Shown here: positions 44,698 to 53,899 of the stretch, in pieces
How positions within the stretch are numbered: position 1 is the first letter of the stretch
How the letters are laid out: each line of letters starts with the position of its first letter
Assembly (NCBI GenBank): GCA_946480785.1
Contig: CAMLLD010000019.1
Coordinates: 1 to 64,000 of the forward strand
Length of the DNA stretch: 64,000 nucleotides
Direction: 5' to 3'
Source: an uncultured Blastocatellia bacterium
GTDB taxonomy: Bacteria; Acidobacteriota; Blastocatellia; Pyrinomonadales; Pyrinomonadaceae
Notes under the pieces: generated by a model
The model's input: only the letters and a program-made list of their open reading frames with translations
Told to the model about the DNA's origin: nothing
Database searches by the model: none
Made by a program: the position numbers and the translations under genes

Positions 44698-47600
44698 ATG
44701 TATTCGAGAGACCCCCGGCGGTTTCGCCGCGTTGCTCTATTCGCTCTAGCCTTCGCGATCGCCGTCCTGACTCAAACCTCCGCCCTGGCCCAAGTCGATC
44801 AGGGCAGAATAGTGGGCACGGTCACCGATGCAAACGGCGCCATCGTTCTGGGCGCCACCGTGCTCGTCAAAAATGAACGCACCGGGGAGGAACGATCCGC
44901 CGTCACAAACAACTCCGGCTATTACATTATCGCTTCACTCAAGCCTTCGCTCTACACCGTCAACGCGTCGGCCAACAACCTGACGTTGCGACTCACAAAC
45001 GTGCAGTTGCTCGTTGGCCAGGAGTTGAACCTCGGCCTCACGCTGCAACCAACCGGCGTCGAAGCGAAGGTCGACATCACTGCGACCGGCGACACCGGAC
45101 TCGAGACGGGCTCCGCGTCGATGAACGTAAACGTTAATCCGCGTGAAGTCGAAGCGCTACCGCTCAACGGCCGCCAGTTGTCGCAGCTTTACCTGCAAGC
45201 GCCCGGCTCGGTGAACAGCGGCTCGGGCACGTTCGGCGACATTCGTTTCAGCGGCCGTGCGGTCCAGCAAAACGTGATTCGTTACGATGGTATCGAGGGC
45301 TCAGCGATCATCGACGCTTCGCCGGGTAATCTTAACGGTGAAGTGCCTTCTCCGTTCCGGTTGCAGTCGAGCCTCGAAAACGTGCAGGAGTTTCGCGTTG
45401 ATTCAAACAACTTCCCGGCGGAGTTTGGCACCGGCACCGGCGGGCAGGTCAGCGTCGTGACGAAGTCCGGCGGCAATACGTTTCACGGTTCGCTATTCGA
45501 ATACTTCCGCAACGACGCGCTCGACGCCGCGAACTTCTTCGACAACATCATCGGATCGAAAGCTCCGTTGCGGCTCAACCAGTTTGGCGGTTCGGTTGGT
45601 GGTCCAATCGTCAAAGACAAGTTCTTTTTCTTTTTCAGCTACGAAGGTTATCGACTGCGTGCCGGCATCAACTCAATCGAAGCGGTGCCGGGTTCGGCGA
45701 GCCGTCTTTGCGCCGCTCCGGTCGGCACGGGCTCGATCAATTGCAACGCCGTAAGCGTCTCGTTGTTGCCCGCTTTCCGTGCGCCAAACGCGTCGATCAT
45801 CTCCACCGGTTCGGGTTCGAACCTTTTCGACGTCGCGCAACTGCAAGCCAATTCAATCGTCAATGAAAACTCAGCCGCGTTGCGTCTCGACTACAAAATC
45901 AATCCGAAGCACTCAGCTTACTTCCGCGTCTTCCGCGATCAGGGCAGCAACGATCAACCGGAAGGCGTCACCGGCCGTCGCGTGCTAATCAAAGCCGTAC
46001 CGCAGAACGGCATCCTCGCTTTGCAATCGCTCCTGACGCCGACGCTGCTCAACGAATTCAAGTTCGGTTACAACGGCGCGTACACGCGCATCAACGGCGT
46101 CGCCCCAACCGTCGCCGGTTTCGATCTCTCATCGCTCGTCATCAACATCTCCGGCAACACCGCGAACTTCGCGCTGCCGGGGCAGGGAACTTCAGCCGGC
46201 ACCGCGACGCCCGGCGGTCTCGTCCGCGCCAACAGCGCGACCAACGGCCGCGGTCAGCCTTACACGCCTTATTCGCTGTCGTTCGTCGACAACCTGAATT
46301 GGACCGACGGCAATCACAACTTCAAGTTTGGCGGCGAGCTCAGACTCATTCGCCTTTACACCGATCGCCAGGGCGGCACGACTTACACCTACTCGAACCT
46401 GACCAGCTTCCTGACGAACACGCCGCAATCCATTCAGTTTCTCGGCGACGTGAGCGCGCCGAGCCCGTTCAACGGCGGCGCGACCGGACAGCGTTATGCG
46501 AAACAGGAGTACTACATCGGTTACGCCGAAGACGAGTGGAAGATCAAACCGAACCTGACGTTGAACTACGGTTTGCGTTACGAGTACTACACGCCGCTGC
46601 GCGAAGATCGAAATCTGCAAGTGCTCTTCGACATCACGAACGGCACTCTGCGGCCGCCGACCGAGTCGGCTTTCAAATCCTTCAAGACCAACTTTGGTCC
46701 ACGCATCTCGATGACGTGGTCGCCGAGTCCGAACGGCGACGGTTTCTTCGGCGGCGGCCGTTCGGTGTTCCGCGGCGGCTTCGGCATCTTCTATGGTCCA
46801 GGTCAAACGGAAGATCAGATTCAACCGATCGAAAGCGATCGCATCAGCTCGACGTTCACCAGCAATCCGATCTTCGCTGGTGGACCAGCGCTCGCGTTTC
46901 CGCTCGATCCCAATGTAGCGGCGGCGTTCTTCTCGAACCCGGCGAACGTCAACATTCGTTCCTACCAGCCGCGCGCTTACTCACCGGATTACAAGATTCC
47001 CGAGAAGGTTTACCAGTACACGTTCTCCTTCCAGCAGGAAGTCGCGAAAGACACGGTGCTGACCGCGGCGTACGTCGGCAGCCAGGGAAGAAATCTTTTC
47101 CTGCGCAGCATCGCGAACAAGATCCTGCCGGGCCAGACGACGGTGTTCAGCAACGTGGCAGCGTTGCCGAGTGGAGTGGGCGTGGTGAATCTCGCGGACC
47201 CCGCAACGGGAAGAATCACGGCGGTGCGCACGGTGCGTCAGTTTTCGATCATCTCCGGCACGAGCGTGCTGAACCCGTTCGCCGAAGTTGACTACAAGAC
47301 GAGCGGCGGTCACGACAGTTACAACGCGTTACAGATGACGCTCGCGCGCCGTCTCACTTCGGGGTTGACGCTGAACTCGCAGTACACGTTCTCGCGTAGC
47401 TTCGGCAATACCGCCGGCTCGAACGAAGCCAGAACCGCGGCCGTGCCCGACAACTTCGACGCCGACGACGGCTACAACAACTTCGACGTACGTCACGCCT
47501 TCAACTTCAGCGCGCTTTACGAACTGCCGTTCGGCAAGGGCACGCATCACGATCTCGGTAACGTGGGCAACGCGCTGCTCGGCGACTGGGAGATCGGCGG

Positions 47601-48270
47601 CATCGTGAACGCGCGCAGCGGCTTGCCGATCGAAGTCGGCATCACGCGTCCGGACGTGGTGATTCAATGTGCCAACGACACCTGCCCCGTGACGATCAAC
47701 GGCGTCGCCACGACCGTGTCGAAAGGGTTCGTGGCCCAACTGCCGGGAACCATCAACGCGGCGAATCCTTTGCCGCTCGGCTTCGTCGGCGTGGTCAACA
47801 CGCCCGGCGGCGGCGCTTCGCGTAACGTGCGCCGTCCGAACCTGGTCTCCGGCGCTAATCTTTATCTCAACAACGATCGCAGCCTGATCAATCCGGCTGC
47901 GTTCACGACGCCGCTGCCCGGTCAGTTCGGCGACCTCGCGCGCAACGCTCTGCGTGGTCCAGGCTTCACGCAGTTCGATCTCGTCTTCAACAAGCGCTTC
48001 CGCATCAACGAGTCGTCGAACATCGAATTCCGCACGGAGATCTTCAACATCTTCAACAAGGCGAACTTTGCTGTTCCGTCGACGACGCTGAACAACCCGT
48101 TGCCGACGATCACTACCGCCGGCGTTCTTTCTTCGGGACTACAACCAAACAATCCGTTCACGCAATCAGCGGCAGGCGGCACGTTTGGTCTGTTGCGCCA
48201 AACAGTCGAACGCACCGTGGGCCTGGGAACAAACCGCCAGATTCAATTCGCGCTTCGCTACAACTTCTGA
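44698..48270 (+). CDS. TonB-dependent receptor, Oar type, with N-terminal carboxypeptidase-regulatory-like domain
   Basis: This outer-membrane transporter has 1190 residues. A signal peptide (about 1-31) precedes a CarboxypepD_reg-like domain (about 33-115, GRIVGTVTDANGAIVLGATV). A plug follows (about 125-250, EALPLNGRQLSQLYL, FSGRAVQQNVIRYDG, EFRVDSNNFPAEFGTGTGGQVSVVTKSG), then a large barrel ending QIQFALRYNF with a terminal Phe. The ATG has ACAGGAG upstream. The PhoB-box-type promoter and the pst-pho genes downstream point to uptake of phosphate or a phosphorylated compound; the ligand itself is inference. Confidence 0.92.
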   Translation: MYSRDPRRFRRVALFALAFAIAVLTQTSALAQVDQGRIVGTVTDANGAIVLGATVLVKNERTGEERSAVTNNSGYYIIASLKPSLYTVNASANNLTLRLTNVQLLVGQELNLGLTLQPTGVEAKVDITATGDTGLETGSASMNVNVNPREVEALPLNGRQLSQLYLQAPGSVNSGSGTFGDIRFSGRAVQQNVIRYDGIEGSAIIDASPGNLNGEVPSPFRLQSSLENVQEFRVDSNNFPAEFGTGTGGQVSVVTKSGGNTFHGSLFEYFRNDALDAANFFDNIIGSKAPLRLNQFGGSVGGPIVKDKFFFFFSYEGYRLRAGINSIEAVPGSASRLCAAPVGTGSINCNAVSVSLLPAFRAPNASIISTGSGSNLFDVAQLQANSIVNENSAALRLDYKINPKHSAYFRVFRDQGSNDQPEGVTGRRVLIKAVPQNGILALQSLLTPTLLNEFKFGYNGAYTRINGVAPTVAGFDLSSLVINISGNTANFALPGQGTSAGTATPGGLVRANSATNGRGQPYTPYSLSFVDNLNWTDGNHNFKFGGELRLIRLYTDRQGGTTYTYSNLTSFLTNTPQSIQFLGDVSAPSPFNGGATGQRYAKQEYYIGYAEDEWKIKPNLTLNYGLRYEYYTPLREDRNLQVLFDITNGTLRPPTESAFKSFKTNFGPRISMTWSPSPNGDGFFGGGRSVFRGGFGIFYGPGQTEDQIQPIESDRISSTFTSNPIFAGGPALAFPLDPNVAAAFFSNPANVNIRSYQPRAYSPDYKIPEKVYQYTFSFQQEVAKDTVLTAAYVGSQGRNLFLRSIANKILPGQTTVFSNVAALPSGVGVVNLADPATGRITAVRTVRQFSIISGTSVLNPFAEVDYKTSGGHDSYNALQMTLARRLTSGLTLNSQYTFSRSFGNTAGSNEARTAAVPDNFDADDGYNNFDVRHAFNFSALYELPFGKGTHHDLGNVGNALLGDWEIGGIVNARSGLPIEVGITRPDVVIQCANDTCPVTINGVATTVSKGFVAQLPGTINAANPLPLGFVGVVNTPGGGASRNVRRPNLVSGANLYLNNDRSLINPAAFTTPLPGQFGDLARNALRGPGFTQFDLVFNKRFRINESSNIEFRTEIFNIFNKANFAVPSTTLNNPLPTITTAGVLSSGLQPNNPFTQSAAGGTFGLLRQTVERTVGLGTNRQIQFALRYNF

Positions 48271-48277
48271 GGTGAGT

Positions 48278-48637
48278 ATGTCGCTACAAGAAATGTCACT
48301 GATGGAGCAGAAGAACCCGGGCGTCGTAGCCGAGGACATTTACGACGACGGCTTTCTGCGGGTGGAGCACAAGAACTACTACGCCGCGTGCGGCGGCAAC
48401 GCCATCAAGCTGCCGCGCACGGAATTTCTGATCTTCTCGCGGTTGACGCGCACGCCGGATCGCATCGTCACCGCGGAAGATCTCTGGAGCTCGGTTTGGG
48501 GCGGCAACAAGCCGCTGAACTCCGAGAGCCTGCACGTTTACATCTACCGTCTACGGGCAAAGCTCTCGGACTTTGGGCTGCACATCGAGACGATGGTCAA
48601 CGTTGGCTATCGTCTGCTCACGTCCAAGACTCAATGA
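48278..48637 (+). CDS. Stand-alone OmpR/PhoB-type winged-helix protein
   Basis: This 119-residue protein consists of a winged-helix DNA-binding domain only (IKLPRTEFLIFSRLTRTPDRIVTAEDLWSSVWGG, then SLHVYIYRLRAKLSDFGLHIETMVNVGYRLL), preceded by ~30 residues with no receiver domain. It therefore cannot be phosphorylated in the usual way. It starts 7 bases after the receptor stop and lies just upstream of the pstS promoter. It may compete with, or assist, PhoB at the 11-base repeats, which it could recognise through the same fold. Confidence 0.85.
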   Translation: MSLQEMSLMEQKNPGVVAEDIYDDGFLRVEHKNYYAACGGNAIKLPRTEFLIFSRLTRTPDRIVTAEDLWSSVWGGNKPLNSESLHVYIYRLRAKLSDFGLHIETMVNVGYRLLTSKTQ

Positions 48638-48651
48638 AACTGCCGCTGCTG

Positions 48652-48705
48652 TTAACTGAGAATTCAGACGCAGTTCAGTTGGATGTAACACCCGCTGCCT
48701 AGATT
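48652..48705 (+). promoter_or_regulatory. PhoB-box-type promoter of pstS
   Basis: TTAACT (48652), TTCAGA (48663), TTCAGT (48674) and GTAACA (48685) recur every 11 bases. After 9 bases (CCCGCTGCC) comes TAGATT at 48700-48705. The predicted start of transcription near 48712 leaves a leader of about 48 bases before pstS. No -35 hexamer is present, as expected for activation by PhoB. Confidence 0.78.
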
Positions 48706-48759
48706 AACTGTTCGCAAAACTCGCTCGACAATCAGCCCGACCAGCACAGGAGATACTAA

Positions 48760-49860
48760 ATGTCTGTTTCGCGTACCGGCCGTAAGCGAGGCCTCCAACT
48801 GTTTGCGTTCGTTTGCGCCGTGGTGATGCTCGTGAACTCGTTCGCCTGCCAGCCGAATGGCGGCGCGGGTGGCGCGGGCGGCACGGTTTCGTTGCAAGGC
48901 GCCGGCGCTACGTTCCCAAACCCGCTTTATCAGAAATGGTTGAGTGAATACGGCAAGGCGCACAGCAACGTGAAGATCGATTATCAATCGGTTGGCTCGG
49001 GCGCTGGTATAAATCAATTGAAGCAGCAGACGGTGGACTTCGGCGCTTCCGATGCGCCGATGAAAGACGAAGATCTCAAAGCGGCGCCAGGCGAAGTCCT
49101 GCACATTCCGACAGTGCTCGGCGCGGTGGTCATTACTTACAACTTGAGCGGCATCAGTCAGCCGCTGAAGTTTTCGCCGGAAGTCATCGCCGACATCTTT
49201 CTCGGGAAGATCACGAAGTGGAACGACCCGAAGATCGCTGCTGATAATGCCGGCGTCACGTTGCCCGCGCAAAACATCACGGTGGTCCATCGTTCGGACG
49301 GCAGCGGTACTTCTGCTGTGTTCACCGATTACCTTTCGAAAATCAGCGCGGAGTGGAAAGACAAAGTGGGGACCGGCACGTCGCCGAGTTGGCCCGTGGG
49401 TCTCGGCGGCAAAGGTAACGAAGGCGTGACCGGCCAGGTCAAGAACACGCCGAACACTATCGGCTACGTCGAGCTCGCTTATGCGACGCAAAACAATCTG
49501 CCGGTGGCCCAAGTCAAGAATGCGAGCGGTAGTTATATCGCGCCGTCGATAGATTCGGTCACGGCTGCCGCTGCTGCGTCCGCGGCCGCGATGCCCGAAG
49601 ATCTGCGCGTGTCGATCACGAATGCGGCGGGGGCGCAGGCTTATCCGATTTCGAGTTACACCTACATTCTCGTTTACAAAGATCAGAAAGACGCAGCGAA
49701 GGGCAAAGCGCTCGTCGATTTTCTCTGGTGGGGACTGCACGACGGCGAAGCGTTTGCGAAGCCGTTGCAGTACGCGCCCCTGCCGGAGGACGTGGTGAAG
49801 CGCGCGGAAGCGAAGCTCAACGCGATTACTTCCGCGAATAAACCGCTCAGGCAAAGTTAG
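48760..49860 (+). CDS. pstS: Phosphate ABC transporter substrate-binding protein
   Basis: PstS is a periplasmic or lipid-anchored phosphate-binding protein. After a signal (LQLFAFVCAVVMLVNSFAC, possible lipoprotein Cys) come the phosphate-site segments LQGAGATFPNPLYQKWL, YQSVGSGAGINQL, VDFGASDAPM, VVHRSDGSGTSAVFTDYL and NTIGYVELAYA, all diagnostic of PstS. It has 366 residues. It is the first gene of pstSCAB-phoU-phoB-phoR, directly behind a PhoB-box-type promoter. Confidence 0.96.
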   Translation: MSVSRTGRKRGLQLFAFVCAVVMLVNSFACQPNGGAGGAGGTVSLQGAGATFPNPLYQKWLSEYGKAHSNVKIDYQSVGSGAGINQLKQQTVDFGASDAPMKDEDLKAAPGEVLHIPTVLGAVVITYNLSGISQPLKFSPEVIADIFLGKITKWNDPKIAADNAGVTLPAQNITVVHRSDGSGTSAVFTDYLSKISAEWKDKVGTGTSPSWPVGLGGKGNEGVTGQVKNTPNTIGYVELAYATQNNLPVAQVKNASGSYIAPSIDSVTAAAAASAAAMPEDLRVSITNAAGAQAYPISSYTYILVYKDQKDAAKGKALVDFLWWGLHDGEAFAKPLQYAPLPEDVVKRAEAKLNAITSANKPLRQS

Positions 49861-49864
49861 TTTA

Positions 49865-50863
49865 ATGAGCGCGGTTAGCGGCAGCGACAAACTCGATTTC
49901 GTGGGACAGCACTCGACGTGGCGTCGCGTGCTGTCGCCGACGGGAAACACCGGCGACGCAGTTTTTCGCGTCCTCATGTTCGCGGTCGCACTGCTGATGG
50001 TCGGGATCGTCATCGCGATGGTGATCGCTTTGGCTACCGACTCGACGTTATCGATTCGACAGTTTGGTTTTCGCTTTCTCACGAGTCAGCAATGGAACCC
50101 GATCAAAGGCGAATTCGGCGCGTTGCCGTTCATCTACGGCACGATCGCTTCGTCAGTGATCGCGTTGCTGATCAGCGTTCCGTTTTCACTGGGTATTGCG
50201 ATCTTCCTGGTCGAGCAGGCGCCGCATTATCTCGCGCGGCCGATCGGGTTTCTGGTCGAACTGCTCGCGGCGATTCCGTCGGTGGTCTATGGTCTTTGGG
50301 GAATCTTTGTGTTGGCTCCATTCCTCAGAAACTACATCGAGCCGGCGCTCGCGCGCGCGTTGGGCTGGTTGCCGCTCTTCCGGGGTTCGATCACTGGGCT
50401 TGGCTTGCTCACAGGAGGAATCATTCTCGCGATCATGGTCACGCCAATCATCTCGGCCGTGGTGCGCGATGTGTTAGCGGCGGTGCCGGGCTCGCAGCGT
50501 GAAGCCGCGCTCGCGCTCGGCGCCACGAAGTGGGAAATGATTCGCGTTGTGTTGGTGAACGGCGCGCCGGGAATTGCGGGCGCGGTGATTCTCGGACTCG
50601 GACGCGCGCTCGGGGAAACGATGGCGGTAACGATGGTTATCGGCAACCGTCCGCAGATCAGTCCCTCGCTTTTTGAGCCGTCATACACGATTGCTTCGGC
50701 GATCGCGAACGAGTTCACGGAAGCGACGGGCGATCTTTATTTGAGTGCCCTCGTCGAGCTCGGATTGATTTTGTTTTTGGTGACGTTTGTCGTGAACGGC
50801 ATCGCGCGCGTGCTCGTGTGGAACGTCACGCGAAAAACAGGCGGAGTTGGCAGGGCTGCGTAG
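49865..50863 (+). CDS. pstC: Phosphate ABC transporter permease
   Basis: This is an inner-membrane permease of 332 residues with about six helices. The N-terminal region VFRVLMFAVALLMVGIVIAMVIALA is the first helix. The EAA-type loop that contacts PstB reads REAALALGATKWEMIRVVLVNGAPGIAGAVILGLGRALGETMAVTMVIGN. Together with PstA it forms the phosphate channel. It lies 4 bases after pstS and abuts pstA with no spacing. Confidence 0.95.
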   Translation: MSAVSGSDKLDFVGQHSTWRRVLSPTGNTGDAVFRVLMFAVALLMVGIVIAMVIALATDSTLSIRQFGFRFLTSQQWNPIKGEFGALPFIYGTIASSVIALLISVPFSLGIAIFLVEQAPHYLARPIGFLVELLAAIPSVVYGLWGIFVLAPFLRNYIEPALARALGWLPLFRGSITGLGLLTGGIILAIMVTPIISAVVRDVLAAVPGSQREAALALGATKWEMIRVVLVNGAPGIAGAVILGLGRALGETMAVTMVIGNRPQISPSLFEPSYTIASAIANEFTEATGDLYLSALVELGLILFLVTFVVNGIARVLVWNVTRKTGGVGRAA

Positions 50864-51697
50864 ATGAACCACGCCGATCGCATACGTCGAGTGAACAGCG
50901 CCGTGATGACGGGCCTGACCGCGCTCTGCACGCTGCTCGCGGTCGGCGCGTTGCTGATCATTCTGTCCTACATCGCATGGGAGGGAATCGGCTCGCTCAA
51001 CTTTCAATTTCTGACAGACAGCCCGAAGCCGGTGGGAGAAGGCGGCGGCATCGGAAACGCGATTTTGGGATCGTTGTGGTTGCTGCTGCTGTCGTCGGTT
51101 TTTGGTTTGCCGATCGGAATCGCAGTAGGCGTTTATCTTTCGGAGATCGGTCGCGGACGCATCGGCGGCGCGGTGCGCTTCATCGTCGATACGTTGACCG
51201 GCATTCCGTCGATCGTCACCGGTGTTTTTGTTTACGCGATCCTCGTGTTGCCGATGAAGCATTTTTCGGCATTCGCGGGCGGTGTGGCGCTCGCGCTGAT
51301 CATGGTGCCGATCGTGGCGCGCACGACGGAGGAGATGCTGAAGCTCGTGCCGCACAGTATGCGCGAAGGCGCGCTGGCTTTGGGCGCGCCGCAGTGGCGC
51401 GTGATCCTCGGCGTCGTGCTTCCCGCGGCCGCGCCGGGAATCGCGACCGGCGCGATGCTGGCAATCGCGCGCATCTCGGGTGAGACGGCGCCGCTGCTGT
51501 TCACGGCGTTTGGCAATCGTTTCTTTCCGACGTCGCTGAACGAACCGATCGCTTCGCTGACGGTCCAGATTTACAACTACGCGATCTCGCCGTATGACGA
51601 ATGGCACGCGCAAGCGTGGGCCGCGACGTTGGTATTGATGACGCTCGTGCTCGGCATCAACATCATCGTTCGCTTCTTAACGAGAAGGAGGTTCTGA
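50864..51697 (+). CDS. pstA: Phosphate ABC transporter permease
   Basis: This is the second inner-membrane permease, 277 residues, six helices. [43 protein letters not shown] and the EAA loop [52 protein letters not shown] are PstA hallmarks. The start codon immediately follows the pstC stop. It ends 4 bases before pstB. Confidence 0.95.
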   Translation: MNHADRIRRVNSAVMTGLTALCTLLAVGALLIILSYIAWEGIGSLNFQFLTDSPKPVGEGGGIGNAILGSLWLLLLSSVFGLPIGIAVGVYLSEIGRGRIGGAVRFIVDTLTGIPSIVTGVFVYAILVLPMKHFSAFAGGVALALIMVPIVARTTEEMLKLVPHSMREGALALGAPQWRVILGVVLPAAAPGIATGAMLAIARISGETAPLLFTAFGNRFFPTSLNEPIASLTVQIYNYAISPYDEWHAQAWAATLVLMTLVLGINIIVRFLTRRRF

Positions 51698-51701
51698 GTT
51701 C

Positions 51702-52535
51702 ATGCCCGTTCAAACTGAACCTCCGAGAATTGAAGTTAGCGCGCGGCGTGACGTTGTTTTGAACACGGATAAGACGGATAAGTCGAAGGTCGTCGTGCGC
51801 GATCTGAACTTCTTCTACGGCAAGGTGCAGGCGCTGCATAACATCTCGCTCGAGATTCCCGAGCGCATCGTGATGGCGTTTATTGGACCATCCGGCTGCG
51901 GCAAGTCGACGTTCCTGCGCACGCTCAACCGGATGAACGACGTGATTCCCGCAACGCGCGTCGCCGGTCAGATTCTGATCGACGACCACGACATCTACGC
52001 GCCGGGCACCGACGTCGTCGAGTTGCGGCGACGTGTGGGCATGGTGTTTCAGAAGTCGAATCCTTTTCCGAAGTCGATCTTCGAAAACGTTGCTTACGGA
52101 TTGCGCATTAATCGCGTGACGAAGAGCAATTCGGAACTCGCCGGCCGCGTGGAAGAAGCACTGAAAGACGCGGCGCTGTGGAACGAAGTGAAAGATCGTC
52201 TGAAGACTTCGGCGCTGAGTCTTTCGGGCGGACAGCAACAACGCCTTTGCATCGCGCGCGCCCTCGCTATTCGTCCGGAAGTGCTGCTCATGGACGAACC
52301 GGCCTCGGCGCTCGATCCGATCGCGACCTCGAAGATCGAGGAGCTGATCTTCGACTTGAAAAAGCAGTACACGATCGTGATCGTCACGCACAACATGCAA
52401 CAGGCGGCGCGCGTCTCCGATACGACCGCGTTCTTCCTGCTCGGCAAGTTGATTGAAGTCAATTCCACTGAGAAGATGTTCACGGCGCCCAACGAGAAAT
52501 TGACCGAGGATTACATTACGGGAAGGTTTGGTTGA
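51702..52535 (+). CDS. pstB: Phosphate ABC transporter ATP-binding protein
   Basis: This is the ATPase of the Pst transporter. Walker [22 protein letters not shown], the Q-loop [12 protein letters not shown], the ABC signature [16 protein letters not shown], Walker [16 protein letters not shown] and the H-loop [14 protein letters not shown] are all intact. The NRMND and [14 protein letters not shown] stretches are specific to PstB. The N-terminal ~25 residues form a polar extension. It has 277 residues and is followed 11 bases later by phoU. Confidence 0.97.
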   Translation: MPVQTEPPRIEVSARRDVVLNTDKTDKSKVVVRDLNFFYGKVQALHNISLEIPERIVMAFIGPSGCGKSTFLRTLNRMNDVIPATRVAGQILIDDHDIYAPGTDVVELRRRVGMVFQKSNPFPKSIFENVAYGLRINRVTKSNSELAGRVEEALKDAALWNEVKDRLKTSALSLSGGQQQRLCIARALAIRPEVLLMDEPASALDPIATSKIEELIFDLKKQYTIVIVTHNMQQAARVSDTTAFFLLGKLIEVNSTEKMFTAPNEKLTEDYITGRFG

Positions 52536-52546
52536 TTAGATAGTTT

Positions 52547-53203
52547 ATGGATCTGCACCGTCATCTCGACGACGAACTCGGTTCTCTGCGCGACCGCGTG
52601 CTGCTGCTCGGCGGCGAAGCGGAAATGGCGCTCGACCGCGCGATGTACGCACTCAGCGAGCGCGACAGCGACGTCGCGCGCCAGGTTTTGGACCACGACG
52701 ATGACGTCGATCACCTGGAAGTGGAGATCGATCGCCAGTGCATCGACATCATCGCCTTGCGCCAACCTGCGGCGCGCGACCTGCGCTTCGTGATTTCCGT
52801 CGCGAAGATGGCCCCCGTGCTCGAACGCATCGCCGATCACGCCTGCAACATCGCGCGCACCGCGATCGATCTGAACAACGAGCCGGAGCTCAAGTCAGTG
52901 CTCGACCTGAGTCGCATGGCCGAGCACGCGTTGAAGATGTTGCGCGCGGCGCTCGACGCGTTCACGTCAGGCGATGCGATCGCGGCCCGCGAGATCATCA
53001 AGAGTGATAGCGACATCAACGACCTTTACAACCACACGTTTCATCGCTTGATCGAGTTGATGGTGACTGAGCCTGCGACTGCGACGCGTGATGCGCGGCT
53101 TTTGTTCGTCGCCAAGCATCTCGAACGCATCGGCGATTACGTTACCGACATTTGTGAACTGACGGTCTACATGGCCGAAGCGGCCTTTATCAAACACACA
53201 TAA
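52547..53203 (+). CDS. phoU: Phosphate signalling protein PhoU
   Basis: PhoU links the Pst transporter to the PhoR kinase and keeps the Pho regulon off when phosphate is plentiful. The 218-residue all-helical protein has the two tandem PhoU repeats, with metal-contact motifs DHDDDVDHLEVEIDRQCIDIIALRQPAARDLRFV and KSDSDINDLYNHTFHRLIELM plus LLFVAKHLERIGDYVTDI. It sits between pstB and phoB, the usual place. Confidence 0.95.
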   Translation: MDLHRHLDDELGSLRDRVLLLGGEAEMALDRAMYALSERDSDVARQVLDHDDDVDHLEVEIDRQCIDIIALRQPAARDLRFVISVAKMAPVLERIADHACNIARTAIDLNNEPELKSVLDLSRMAEHALKMLRAALDAFTSGDAIAAREIIKSDSDINDLYNHTFHRLIELMVTEPATATRDARLLFVAKHLERIGDYVTDICELTVYMAEAAFIKHT

Positions 53204-53205
53204 TC

Positions 53206-53892
53206 ATGGCCCGCCCAATCCTGATCATCGAGGACGACGCCGACATCTCGGAGAGTTTGAAGTACAACTTCGAACGCGAAGGGCTGCCGGCGGTCACCGC
53301 GCCGACTGGTGAAGTCGGTTTGTCGGCCGCGCTGAGCGAGCGCGATCCGCCGCGTTTGATAATTCTCGACTTGATGTTACCGGGTATGAGCGGGATTGAA
53401 CTGTGCCGCCGCTTGCGACGCGAACCGGCGACGCGTCGCACGCCCATCATCATGCTGACGGCGAAGACTTCCGAAACCGATCGCGTCACTGGTCTCGATC
53501 TCGGCGCCGACGACTACATCACCAAACCGTTCTCCGTGCGCGAACTGCTCGCGCGCGTGCGCGCCGTGATGCGCCGCGCCGACGAGACGATGGGCAAAAC
53601 ATACGAAGACGATCGCCTGACCATCGACTTCGACGACATTCGCGTCGTCTGCGACGGCACGAAGGTCAAACTCACGAACAAGGAATTCACATTGCTATCG
53701 GTGCTCGCGCGCAGCGCGGACCGAGTCGTGACGCGGCAGCAGTTGCTGGATAGCGTGTGGGGCTACAGTTATTATGGCGACGCCCGCACGCTCGACGTTC
53801 ACATCCGGCGTCTGCGGCAGAAGCTCGATAAGTGTGGCGATTGCATTGAGACGGTGGTTGGCGTGGGCTATCGGTTTGTTGGTTGCAGGTGA
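53206..53892 (+). CDS. phoB: PhoB-like response regulator
   Basis: The 228-residue regulator has a receiver domain (LIIEDDADISESL, phosphorylated Asp about residue 55 in LIILDLMLPG, then MLTAKTSETDRVTGLDLGADDYITKPFSVRELLARV). An OmpR/PhoB winged helix follows (LTNKEFTLLSVLARSADRVVTRQQLLDSVWGYSYYGDARTLDVHIRRLRQKL). Its position after phoU and before a kinase identifies it as the phosphate-starvation activator. It should bind the 11-base repeats upstream of pstS, the receptor and the porin. Confidence 0.95.
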   Translation: MARPILIIEDDADISESLKYNFEREGLPAVTAPTGEVGLSAALSERDPPRLIILDLMLPGMSGIELCRRLRREPATRRTPIIMLTAKTSETDRVTGLDLGADDYITKPFSVRELLARVRAVMRRADETMGKTYEDDRLTIDFDDIRVVCDGTKVKLTNKEFTLLSVLARSADRVVTRQQLLDSVWGYSYYGDARTLDVHIRRLRQKLDKCGDCIETVVGVGYRFVGCR

Positions 53893-53899
53893 AGCGCTC

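Noticed and set aside
53774..53899. N-terminal extension of PhoR with an apparent hydrophobic helix.
   Set aside because: It is the out-of-frame reading of the phoB winged-helix domain; the GTG at 53900 with AGGTGA upstream is the natural start.
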